DNA of 64,000 nucleotides from Henricia sp. BOLD:AAB3569 (taxonomy: Eukaryota > Echinodermata > Asteroidea > Spinulosida > Echinasteridae). The stretch spans positions 1-64,000 of the forward strand of contig JBBELK010000530.1 in NCBI GenBank assembly GCA_037783545.1, in the 5' to 3' direction. This document shows positions 48,256 through 60,400 of the stretch, piece after piece. The translations under genes and the position numbers were made by a program. The notes under the pieces are model-generated. The model worked only from the letters and a program-made list of their open reading frames with translations. It searched no databases and was not told where the DNA came from. How positions within the stretch are numbered: position 1 is the first letter of the stretch; the number at the start of each line of letters is the position of its first letter.

Positions 48256-49057
48256 TCGGACTGTCGTTAATGCACCGCAGTTTGGCTCGGCAATTTGGTC
48301 AAAGTGTGGTCCAAACGTCGGCAAATTTGGAGGTCGAAAAATGTTCCGACGAACTTCAAATTTTGCATGCCCTAAACTCTCTATATTGCGCACTTGTCAT
48401 AAAAAATTGACAGACTTTCGCCGGGAAATGGCAGAGAAATTTCAAAGTTTAGAAAAAACTGGGTTGAGGCTTCCTGACTGCTCTCACGCAAACCGTGGCT
48501 GTCTGTACACACCTCTTTGGGGTACTCCTGAGTTGTGCGCATGCTCAGTCATTCGGACTGTCGTTAACGCACCGCAGTTTGGCTCGGCAATTTGGTCAAA
48601 GTGTGGTCCAAACGTCGGCCAATTTGGAGGTCGAAAAATGTTCCGACGAACTTCAAATTTTGCATGCCCTAAACTCTCTATATTGCGCACTTGTCATAAA
48701 AAATTGACAGACTTTCGCCGGGAAATGGCAGAGAAATTTCAAAGTTTAGAAAAAACTGGGTTGAGGCTTCCTGACTGCTCTCACGCAAACCGTGGATGTC
48801 TGTACACACCTCTTTGGGGTACTCCTGAGTTGTGCGCATGCTCAGTAATTCGGACTGTCGTTAACGCACCGCAGTTTGGCTCGGCAATTTGGTCAAAGTG
48901 TGGTCCAAACGTCGGCAAATTTGGAGGTCGAAAAATGTTCCGACGAACTTCAAATTTTGCATGCCCTAAACTCTTTATATTGCGCACTTGTCATAAAAAA
49001 TTGACAGACTTTCGCCGGGAAATGGCAGAGAAATTTTAAAGTTTAGAAAAAACTGGG
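48256..49057 (+). repeat. Third copy of the 1485-bp HOR markers after SINE 7
   Basis: GTCGGCCAATTTGG (about 48615) and CTCAGTAATTCGG with GAAATTTTAAAG (about 48845 and 49032) recur 1484 bp after their previous copies. Here they carry two private changes, CGTGGATGTC (about 48790) and CTCTTTATATTG (about 48970). Confidence 0.83.
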
Positions 49058-52000
49058 TTGAGGCTTCCTGACTGCTCTCACGCAAACCGTGGCTGTCTGT
49101 ACACACCTCTTTGGGGTACTCCTGAGTTGTGCGCATGCTCAGTCATTCGGACTGTCGTTAACGCACCGCAGTTTGGCTCGGCAATTTGGTCAAAGTGTGG
49201 TCCAAACGTCGGCAAATTTGGAGGTCGAAAAATGTTCCGACGAACTTCAAATTTTGCATGCCCTAAACTCTCTATATTGCGCACTTGTCATAAAAAATTG
49301 ACAGACTTTCGCCGGGAAATGGCAGAGAAATTTCAAAGTTTAGAAAAAACTGGGTTGAGGCTTCCTGACTGCTCTCACGCAAACCGTGGCTGTCTGTACA
49401 CACCTCTTTGGGGTACTCCTGAGTTGTGCGCATGCTCAGTCATTCGGACTGTCGTTAACGCACCGCAGTTTGGCTCGGCAATTTGGTCAAAGTGTGGTCC
49501 AAACGTCGGCAAATTTGGAGGTCAAAAAAATGTTCCGACGAACTTCAAATTTTGCATGCCCTAAACTCTCTATATTGCGCACTTGTCATAAAAAATTGAC
49601 AGACTTTCGCCGGGAAATGGCAGAGAAATTTCAAAGTTTAGAAAAAACTGGGTTGAGGCTTCCTGACTGCTCTTACGCAAACCGTGGCTGTCTGTACACA
49701 CCTCTTTGGGGTACTCCTGAGTTGTGCGCATGCTCAGTCATTCGGACTGTCGTTAACGCACCGCAGTTTGGCTCGGCAATTTGGTCAAAGTGTGGTCCAA
49801 ACGTCGGCAAATTTGGAGGTCGAAAAATGTTCCGACGAACTTCAAATTTTGCATGCCCTAAACTCTCTATATTGCGCACTTGTCATAAAAAATTGACAGA
49901 CTTTCGCCGGGAAATGGCAGAGAAATTTCAAAGTTTAGAAAAAAACTGGGTTGAGGCTTCCTGACTGCTCTCACGCAAACCGTGGCTGTCTGTACACACC
50001 TCTTTGGGGTACTCCTGAGTTGTGCGCATGCTCAGTCATTCGGACTGTCGTTAACGCACCGCAGTTTGGCTCGGCAATTTGGTCAAAGTGTGGTCCAAAC
50101 GTCGGCAAATTTGGAGGTCGAAAAATGTTCCGACGAACTTCAAATTTTGCATGCCCTAAATTCTCTATATTGCGCACTTGTCATAAAAAATTGACAGACT
50201 TTCGCCGGGAAATGGCAGAGAAATTTCAAAGTTTAGAAAAAACTGGGTTGAGGCTTCCTGACTGCTCTCACGCAAACCGTGGCTGTCTGTACACACCTCT
50301 TTGGGGTACTCCTGAGTTGTGCGCATGCTCAGTCATTCGGACTGTCGTTAACGCACCGCAGTTTGGCTCGGCAATTTGGTCAAAGTGTGGTCCAAACGTC
50401 GGCAAATTTGGAGGTCAAAAAAATGTTCCGACGAACTTCAAATTTTGCATGCCCTAAACTCTCTATATTGCGCACTTGTCATAAAAAATTGACAGACTTT
50501 CGCCCGGAAATGGCAGAGAAATTTCAAAGTTTAGAAAAAACTGGGTTGAGGCTTCCTGACTGCTCTCACGCAAACCGTGGCTGTCTGTACACACCTCTTT
50601 GGGGTACTCCTGAGTTGTGCGCATGCTCAGTCATTCGGACTGTCGTTAACGCACCGCAGTTTGGCTCGGCAATTTGGTCAAAGTGTGGTCCAAACGTCGG
50701 CAAATTTGGAGGTCGAAAAATGTTCCGACGAACTTCAAATTTTGCATGCCCTAAACTCTCTATATTGCGCACTTGTCATAAAAAATTGACAGACTTTCGC
50801 CGGGAAATGGCAGAGAAATTTCAAAGTTTAGAAAAAAACTGGGTTGAGGCTTCCTGACTGCTCTCACGCAAACCGTGGCTGTCTGTACACACCTCTTTGG
50901 GGTACTCCTGAGTTGTGCGCATGCTCAGTCATTCGGACTGTCGTTAACGCACCGCAGTTTGGCTCGGCAATTTGGTCAAAGTGTGGTCCAAACGTCGGCA
51001 AATTTGGAGGTCGAAAAATGTTCCGACGAACTTCAAATTTTGCATGCCCTAAATTCTCTATATTGCGCACTTGTCATAAAAAATTGACAGACTTTCGCCG
51101 GGAAATGGCAGAGAAATTTCAAAGTTTAGAAAAAACTGGGTTGAGGCTTCCTGACTGCTCTCACGCAAACCGTGGCTGTCTGTACACACCTCTTTGGGGT
51201 ACTCCTGAGTTGTGCGCATGCTCAGTCATTCGGACTGTCGTTAACGCACCGCAGTTTGGCTCGGCAATTTGGTCAAAGTGTGGTCCAAACGTCGGCAAAT
51301 TTGGAGGTCAAAAAATGTTCCGACGAACTTCAAATTTTGCATGCCCTAAACTCTCTATATTGCGCACTTGTCATAAAAAATTGACAGACTTTCGCCCGGA
51401 AATGGCAGAGAAATTTCAAAGTTTAGAAAAAACTGGGTTGAGGCTTCCTGACTGCTCTCACGCAAACCGTGGCTGTCTGTACACACCTCTTTGGGGTACT
51501 CCTGAGTTGTGCGCATGCTCAGTCATTCGGACTGTCGTTAACGCACCGCAGTTTGGCTCGGCAATTTGGTCAAAGTGTGGTCCAAACGTCGGCAAATTTG
51601 GAGGTCAAAAAAATGTTCCGACGAACTTCAAATTTTGCATGCCCTAAACTCTCTATATTGCGCACTTGTCATAAAAAATTGACAGACTTTCGCCGGGAAA
51701 TGGCAGAGAAATTTCAAAGTTTAGAAAAAAACTGGGTTGAGGCTTCCTGACTGCTCTCACGCAAACCGTGGCTGTCTGTACACACCTCTTTGGGGTACTC
51801 CTGAGTTGTGCGCATGCTCAGTCATTCGGACTGTCGTTAACGCACCGCAGTTTGGCTCGGCAATTTGGTCAAAGTGTGGTCCAAACGTCGGCAAATTTGG
51901 AGGTCGAAAAATGTTCCGACGAACTTCAAATTTTGCATGCCCTAAACTCTCTATATTGCGCACTTGTCATAAAAAATTGACAGACTTTCGCCGGGAAATG

Positions 52001-54415
52001 GCAGAGAAATTTCAAAGTTTAGAAAAAAACTGGGTTGAGGCTTCCTGACTGCTCTCACGCAAACCGTGGCTGTCTGTACACACCTCTTTGGGGTACTCCT
52101 GAGTTGTGCGCATGCTCAGTCATTCGGACTGTCGTTAACGCACCGCAGTTTGGCTCGGCAATTTGGTCAAAGTGTGGTCCAAACGTCGGCAAATTTGGAG
52201 GTCGAAAAATGTTCCGACGAACTTCAAATTTTGCATGCCCTAAACTCTCTATATTGCGCACTTGTCATAAAAAATTGACAGACTTTCGCCGGGAAATGGC
52301 AGAGAAATTTCAAAGTTTAGAAAAAACTGGGTTGAGGCTTCCTGACTGCTCTCACGCAAACCGTGGCTGTCTGTACACACCTCTTTGGGGTACTCCTGAG
52401 TTGTGCGCATGCTCAGTCATTCGGACTGTCGTTAACGCACCGCAGTTTGGCTCGGCAATTTGGTCAAAGTGTGGTCCAAACGTCGGCAAATTTGGAGGTC
52501 AAAAAATGTTCCGACGAACTTCAAATTTTGCATGCCCTAAACTCTCTATATTGCGCACTTGTCATAAAAAATTGACAGACTTTCGCCGGGAAATGGCAGA
52601 GAAATTTCAAAGTTTAGAAAAAAACTGGGTTGAGGCTTCCTGACTGCTCTCACGCAAACCGTGGCTGTCTGTACACACCTCTTTGGGGTACTCCTGAGTT
52701 GTGCGCATGCTCAGTCATTCGGACTGTCGTTAACGCACCGCAGTTTGGCTCGGCAATTTGGTCAAAGTGTGGTCCAAACGTCGGCAAATTTGGAGGTCGA
52801 AAAATGTTCCGACGAACTTCAAATTTTGCATGCCCTAAACTCTCTATATTGCGCACTTGTCATAAAAAATTGACAGACTTTCGCCGGGAAATGGCAGAGA
52901 AATTTCAAAGTTTAGAAAAAAACTGGGTTGAGGCTTCCTGACTGCTCTCACGCAAACCGTGGCTGTCTGTACACACCTCTTTGGGGTACTCCTGAGTTGT
53001 GCGCATGCTCAGTCATTCGGACTGTCGTTAACGCACCGCAGTTTGGCTCGGCAATTTGGTCAAAGTGTGGTCCAAACGTCGGCAAATTTGGAGGTAGAAA
53101 AATGTTCCGACGAACTTCAAATTTTGCATGCCCTAAACTCTCTATATTGCGCACTTGTCATAAAAAATTGACAGACTTTCGCCGGGAAATGGCAGAGAAA
53201 TTTCAAAGTTTAGAAAAAACTGGGTTGAGGCTTCCTGACTGCTCTCACGCAAACCGTGGCTGTCTGTACACACCTCTTTGGGGTACTCCTGAGTTGTGCG
53301 CATGCTCAGTCATTCGGACTGTCGTTAACGCACCGCAGTTTGGCTCGGCAATTTGGTCAAAGTGTGGTCCAAACGTCGGCAAATTTGGAGGTCGAAAAAT
53401 GTTCCGACGAACTTCAAATTTTGCATGCCCTAAACTCTCTATATTGCGCACTTGTCATAAAAAATTGACAGACTTTCGCCGGGAAATGGCAGAGAAATTT
53501 CAAAGTTTAGAAAAAAATGGGTTGAGGCTTCCTGACTGCTCTCACGCAAACCGTGGCTGTCTGTACACACCTCTTTGGGGTACTCCTGAGTTGTGCGCAT
53601 GCTCAGTCATTCGGACTGTCGTTAACGCACCGCAGTTTGGCTCGGCAATTTGGTCAAAGTGTGGTCCAAACGTCGGCAAATTTGGAGGTCAAAAAATGTT
53701 CCGACGAACTTCAAATTTTGCATGCCCTAAACTCTCTATATTGCGCACTTGTCATAAAAAATTGACAGACTTTCGCCGGGAAATGGCAGAGAAATTTCAA
53801 AGTTTAGAAAAAAACTGGGTTGAGGCTTCCTGACTGCTCTCACGCAAACCGTGGCTGTCTGTACACACCTCTTTGGGGTACTCCTGAGTTGTGCGCATGC
53901 TCAGTCATTCGGACTGTCGTTAACGCACCGCAGTTTGGCTCGGCAATTTGGTCAAAGTGTGGTCCAAACGTCGGCAAATTTGGAGGTCGAAAAATGTTCC
54001 GACGAACTTCAAATTTTGCATGCCCTAAACTCTCTATATTGCGCACTTGTCATAAAAAATTGACAGACTTTCGCCGGGAAATGGCAGAGAAATTTCAAAG
54101 TTTAGAAAAAAACTGGGTTGAGGCTTCCTGACTGCTCTCACGCAAACCGTGGCTGTCTGTACACACCTCTTTGGGGTACTCCTGAGTTGTGCGCATGCTC
54201 AGTCATTCGGACTGTCGTTAACGCACCGCAGTTTGGCTCGGCAATTTGGTCAAAGTGTGGTCCAAACGTCGGCAAATTTGGAGGTCGAAAAATGTTCAGA
54301 CGAACTTCAAATTTTGCATGCCCTAAACTCTCTATATTGCGCACTTGTCATAAAAAATTGACAGACTTTCGCCGGGAAATGGCAGAGAAATTTCAAAGTT
54401 TAGAAAAAAACTGGG
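49058..54415 (+). repeat. Three-monomer HOR (893 bp) and derivatives
   Basis: Monomers at 49078, 49971 and 50864 are 893 bp apart (3 x 297 + 2). The unit has a plain monomer, then one with GGAGGTCAAAAAA in place of GGAGGTCGAAAAA (about 49519, 50412, 51305, 51602, 52496, 53686), then one ending with seven A before CTGGGTTG. Linked variants CCTAAATTCTC (about 50156, 51049) and CGCCCGGAAATGG (about 50502, 51393) mark individual units. Toward the right the monomers converge on one sequence; rare private changes include GGAGGTAGAAAA (about 53092) and ATGTTCAGACG (about 54292). Confidence 0.84.
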
Positions 54416-57400
54416 TTGAGGCTTCCTGACTGCTCTCACGCAAACCGTGGCTGTCTGTACACACCTCTTTGGGGTACTCCTGAGTTGTGCGCATGCTCAG
54501 TCATTCGGACTGTCGTTAACGCACCGCAGTTTGGCTCGGCAATTTGGTCAAAGTGTGGTCCAAACGTCGGCAAATTTGGAGGTCGAAAAATGTTCCGACG
54601 AACTTCAAATTTTGCATGCCCTAAACTCTCTATATTGCGCACTTGTCATAAAAAATTGACAGACTTTCGCCGGGAAATGGCAGAGAAATTTCAAAGTTTA
54701 GAAAAAACTGGGTTGAGGCTTCCTGACTGCTCTCACGCAAACCGTGGCTGTCTGTACACACCTCTTTGGGGTACTCCTGAGTTGTGCGCATGCTCAGTCA
54801 TTCGGACTGTCGTTAACGCACCGCAGTTTGGCTCGGCAATTTGGTCAAAGTGTGGTCCAAACGTCGGCAAATTTGGAGGTCGAAAAATGTTCCGACGAAC
54901 TTCAAATTTTGCATGCCCTAAACTCTCTATATTGCGCACTTGTCATAAAAAATTGACAGACTTTCGCCGGGAAATGGCAGAGAAATTTCAAAGTTTAGAA
55001 AAAACTGGGTTGAGGCTTCCTGACTGCTCTCACGCAAACCGTGGCTGTCTGTACACACCTCTTTGGGGTACTCCTGAGTTGTGCGCATGCTCAGTCATTC
55101 GGACTGTCGTTAACGCACCGCAGTTTGGCTCGGCAATTTGGTCAAAGTGTGGTCCAAACGTCGGCAAATTTGGAGGTCGAAAAATGTTCCGACGAACTTC
55201 AAATTTTGCATGCCCTAAACTCTCTATATTGCGCACTTGTCATAAAAAATTGACAGACTTTCGCCGGGAAATGGCAGAGAAATTTCAAAGTTTAGAAAAA
55301 ACTGGGTTGAGGCTTCCTGACTGCTCTCACGCAAACCGTGGCTGTCTGTACACACCTCTTTGGGGTACTCCTGAGTTGTGCGCATGCTCAGTCATTCGGA
55401 CTGTCGTTAACGCACCGCAGTTTGGCTCGGCAATTTGGTCAAAGTGTGGTCCAAACGTCGGCAAATTTGGAGGTCGAAAAATGTTCCGACGAACTTCAAA
55501 TTTTGCATGCCCTAAACTCTCTATATTGCGCACTTGTCATAAAAAATTGACAGACTTTCGCCGGGAAATGGCAGAGAAATTTCAAAGTTTAGAAAAAACT
55601 GGGTTGAGGCTTCCTGACTGCTCTCACGCAAACCGTGGCTGTCTGTACACACCTCTTTGGGGTACTCCTGAGTTGTGCGCATGCTCAGTCATTCGGACTG
55701 TCGTTAACGCACCGCAGTTTGGCTCGGCAATTTGGTCAAAGTGTGGTCCAAACGTCGGCAAATTTGGAGGTCGAAAAATGTTCCGACGAACTTCAAATTT
55801 TGCATGCCCTAAACTCTCTATATTGCGCACTTGTCATAAAAAATTGACAGACTTTCGCCGGGAAATGGCAGAGAAATTTCAAAGTTTAGAAAAAACTGGG
55901 TTGAGGCTTCCTGACTGCTCTCACGCAAACCGTGGCTGTCTGTACACACCTCTTTGGGGTACTCCTGAGTTGTGCGCATGCTCAGTCATTCGGACTGTCG
56001 TTAACGCACCGCAGTTTGGCTCGGCAATTTGGTCAAAGTGTGGTCCAAACGTCGGCAAATTTGGAGGTCGAAAAATGTTCCGACGAACTTCAAATTTTGC
56101 ATGCCCTAAACTCTCTATATTGCGCACTTGTCATAAAAAATTGACAGACTTTCGCCGGGAAATGGCAGAGAAATTTCAAAGTTTAGAAAAAACTGGGTTG
56201 AGGCTTCCTGACTGCTCTCACGCAAACCGTGGCTGTCTGTACACACCTCTTTGGGGTACTCCTGAGTTGTGCGCATGCTCAGTCATTCGGACTGTCGTTA
56301 ACGCACCGCAGTTTGGCTCGGCAATTTGGTCAAAGTGTGGTCCAAACGTCGGCAAATTTGGAGGTCGAAAAATGTTCCGACGAACTTCAAATTTTGCATG
56401 CCCTAAACTCTCTATATTGCGCACTTGTCATAAAAAATTGACAGACTTTCGCCGGGAAATGGCAGAGAAATTTCAAAGTTTAGAAAAAACTGGGTTGAGG
56501 CTTCCTGACTGCTCTCACGCAAACCGTGGCTGTCTGTACACACCTCTTTGGGGTACTCCTGAGTTGTGCGCATGCTCAGTCATTCGGACTGTCGTTAACG
56601 CACCGCAGTTTGGCTCGGCAATTTGGTCAAAGTGTGGTCCAAACGTCGGCAAATTTGGAGGTCGAAAAATGTTCCGACGAACTTCAAATTTTGCATGCCC
56701 TAAACTCTCTATATTGCGCACTTGTCATAAAAAATTGACAGACTTTCGCCGGGAAATGGCAGAGAAATTTCAAAGTTTAGAAAAAACTGGGTTGAGGCTT
56801 CCTGACTGCTCTCACGCAAACCGTGGCTGTCTGTACACACCTCTTTGGGGTACTCCTGAGTTGTGCGCATGCTCAGTCATTCGGACTGTCGTTAACGCAC
56901 CGCAGTTTGGCTCGGCAATTTGGTCAAAGTGTGGTCCAAACGTCGGCAAATTTGGAGGTCGAAAAATGTTCCGACGAACTTCAAATTTTGCATGCCCTAA
57001 ACTCTCTATATTGCGCACTTGTCATAAAAAATTGACAGACTTTCGCCGGGAAATGGCAGAGAAATTTCAAAGTTTAGAAAAAACTGGGTTGAGGCTTCCT
57101 GACTGCTCTCACGCAAACCGTGGCTGTCTGTACACACCTCTTTGGGGTACTCCTGAGTTGTGCGCATGCTCAGTCATTCGGACTGTCGTTAACGCACCGC
57201 AGTTTGGCTCGGCAATTTGGTCAAAGTGTGGTCCAAACGTCGGCAAATTTGGAGGTCGAAAAATGTTCCGACGAACTTCAAATTTTGCATGCCCTAAACT
57301 CTCTATATTGCGCACTTGTCATAAAAAATTGACAGACTTTCGCCGGGAAATGGCAGAGAAATTTCAAAGTTTAGAAAAAACTGGGTTGAGGCTTCCTGAC

Positions 57401-57456
57401 TGCTCTCACGCAAACCGTGGCTGTCTGTACACACCTCTTTGGGGTACTCCTGAGTT
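54416..57456 (+). repeat. Homogenised core: ten apparently identical 297-bp monomers
   Basis: Ten successive monomers (landmarks every 297 bp from 54436 to 57109) give identical 99-residue translations in the main frame and identical opposite-strand frames, and I saw no base differences by eye. This is the most uniform stretch in the window. Either it was amplified or converted very recently, or it is an assembly product (consensus smearing) next to the error-rich end that begins at 57457. Confidence 0.85.
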
Positions 57457-60400
57457 GCTGCGCATGCTCAGTCATTCGGACTGTCGTTAACGCACCGCAG
57501 TTTGGCTCGGCAATTTGGTCAAAGTGTGGTCCAAACGTCGGCAAATTTGGAGGTCGAAAAATGTTCCGACGAACTTCAAATTTTGCATGCCCTAAACTCT
57601 CTATATTGCGCACTTGTCATAAAAAATTGACAGACTTTCGCCGGGAAATGGCAGAGAAACTTTCACAAGTTTAGAAAAACTGGGTTGAGGCTTCCTGACT
57701 GCTCTCACGCAAACCGTGGCTGTCTGTACACACCTCTTTGGGGTACTCCTGAGTCTAGTGCGCAATGCCTCAGTCATTCGGACTGTCGTTAACGCACCGC
57801 AGTTTGGCTCGGCAATTTGGTCAAAGTGTGGTCCAAAACGTCGGCAAATTTGGAGGTCGAAAAATGTTCCGACGAACTTCAAATTTTGCGAATGCCCTAA
57901 ACTCGTCTATATTGCGCACTTGTCATAAAAAAATTGAACAGACTTTCGCCGGTGAAATGGCAGAGAAAATTTCAAAGTTTAGAAAAAACTGGGTTGAGGC
58001 TTCACTGAACTGCTCTCACGCAAACGTGGCTGTCTGTACACACCTCTTTGGGGTACTCCTGAGTTGTGCGCATGCTCAGTCATTCGGACTGCCGTTTAAC
58101 GCACCGCAGTTTGGCTCGGCAATTTGGTCAAAGTGTGGGTCCAAACGTCGGCAAATTTGGAGGTCGAAATATGTTCCGACGAACTTCAAATTTTGCATGC
58201 CCTAACTCTCTATATTGCGCACTTGTCATAAAAAATTGACAGACTTTCGCCGGGAAATGGCAGAGAAATTTCAAAGTTTAGAAAAAAATGGGTTGAGGCT
58301 TCCTGACTGCTCTCACGCAAACCGTGGCTGTCTGTACACACCTCTTTGGGTACTCCTGAGTTGTGCGCATGCTCAGTCATTCGGACTGTCGTTAACGCAC
58401 CGCAGTTTGGCTCGGCAATTTGGTCAAAGTGGCTGGTCCAAACGTCGGCAAATTTGGAGGTCGAAAAATGTTCCGACGAACTTCAAATTTTTGCATGCCC
58501 TAAACTCTCTATATTGCGCACTTGTCATAAAAAATTGACAGACTTTCGCCGGGAAATGGCAGAGAAATTTCAAAGTTTAGAAAAAACTGGGTTGAGGCTT
58601 CCTGACTGCTCTCACGCAAACCGTGGCTGCCTGTAACACACCTCTTTGGGGTACTCCTGAGTTGTGCGCATGCTCAGGTCATTCGGAACTGTCGTTAACG
58701 CACCGCAGTTTGGCTCGGAAATTGGTCAAAGTGTGGTCCTAAACGTCGGCAAATTTGGAGGTCGAAAATGTTCGGACGGAACTTCAAATTTTGCCATGCC
58801 TAAACTCTCTATATTGCGCACTTGTCATAAAAAATTTGACAGACCTTTCGCCCGGGAAATGGCAGAGAAATTTCCAAAGTTTAGAAAAAACTGGGTTGAG
58901 GCTTCCTGACTTCTCTCACGCAAACCGTGGATGTCCTGTACACACCTCTTTGGGGTACTCCTGAGTTGTGCGCATGCTCCGTCATTCGGACTGTCGATAA
59001 CGCACCGCAGTTTTGGCTCGGCAATTTGGTCAAAGTGTGGTCCAAACGTCGGCAAATTGGAGGTCGAAAATGTTCCGACGAACATCAAATTTTGCATGCC
59101 CTCTAACTCTCTATATTGCGCACTTGTCATAAAAAAATGACAGACTTTCGCCGGAAATGCAGAGAAATTCAAAAGGTTAGAAAAAACTGGGTTGAGGCTT
59201 CTGACCTGCTCATCACGCAAACCGGGCTGTCCTGTACCACCTCTTTGGGGTACTCCAGGAGTGTGCGCATGCTCAGGTCATTCGGACTGTCGTTAACGCA
59301 CCGCAGTTTGGGCTCGGAATTTGGTCAAAGTGTGGTCCAAACGTCGGCAAATTTGGAGGTCGAAAAATGTTCCGAGAACTTCAAATTTTGCATGCCCTAA
59401 ACTCTCTATATTGCGCACATGTCATAAAAAATTGACAGACTTTCGCCGGGAAATGCAGAGAAATTTCAAAGTTTAGAAAAAACTGGGTTGAGGCTTCCTG
59501 ACTGCTCTCACGCAAACGTGGCTGTCTGTACACACCTCTTTGGGGTACTCTGAGTTGTGCGCTATGCTCAGTCATTCGGACTGTCGTAACGCACCGCAGT
59601 CTGGCTCGGCAATTTGGTCAAAGTGTGGGCCAAACGCGGCAAATTTGGAGGTCGAAAATGTTCCGACGAACTTCAAATTTTGCATGCCCTAAACCTCTCT
59701 ATATTGCGCACTTGTCAAAAAAAATTTGACAGACTTTCGCCAGGAAATGGCAGAGAAATTTCAAAGTTAGAAAAAAACCTGGGTTGAGGCTTCCTGACTG
59801 CTCTCACGCAAACCGTGGCTGTCTGTACACACCTCTTTGTGGTACTCCTGAGTTGTGCGCATGCTCAGCATCGGACTGTCCGTTAACGCACCGCATTTTG
59901 GCTCGCAATTTGGTCCAAAGTGTGGTCCAAACGTCCGGCCAGATTTGAGGTCGAAAAATGTTCCGACGAACTTCAAATTTGCAAGCCTAAACTCTCTATA
60001 TTGCGCACTTTTCATAAAAAATGACAGACTTTCGCAGGGAAATGGGCAGAGAAATTTCCAAAGTTAGAAAAAACTGGGTTGAGGCTTCCTGACTGTCTCT
60101 CACGCAAACCGTGGCTGTCTGGTACACACTCTTTGGGGTACTCTGAGTTGTGCGCATGCTCAGTCATTCGGACTGTCGTTAACGCACTCGCAGTTTGGCT
60201 CGGCAATTTGGTCAAAGTGTGGTCCAAACGTCGGCAATTTGGAGGGTCGAAAAATGTTCCGACGAACTTCAAATTTTGCATGCCCCTAAACTCTCTAATT
60301 GCGTCACTTTGTCATAACAAATCGAAAGACTTCGCCGGGGAAATGGCAGAGAAATTTCAAAGTTTGAAAAAACTGGGTGAGGCTTCCTGACTGCTCTCAC

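Noticed and set aside
1-57456. CRISPR array or other repeat-spacer system
   Set aside because: Repeats are contiguous 297-bp units with no alternating unique spacers, and there are no cas-like genes.
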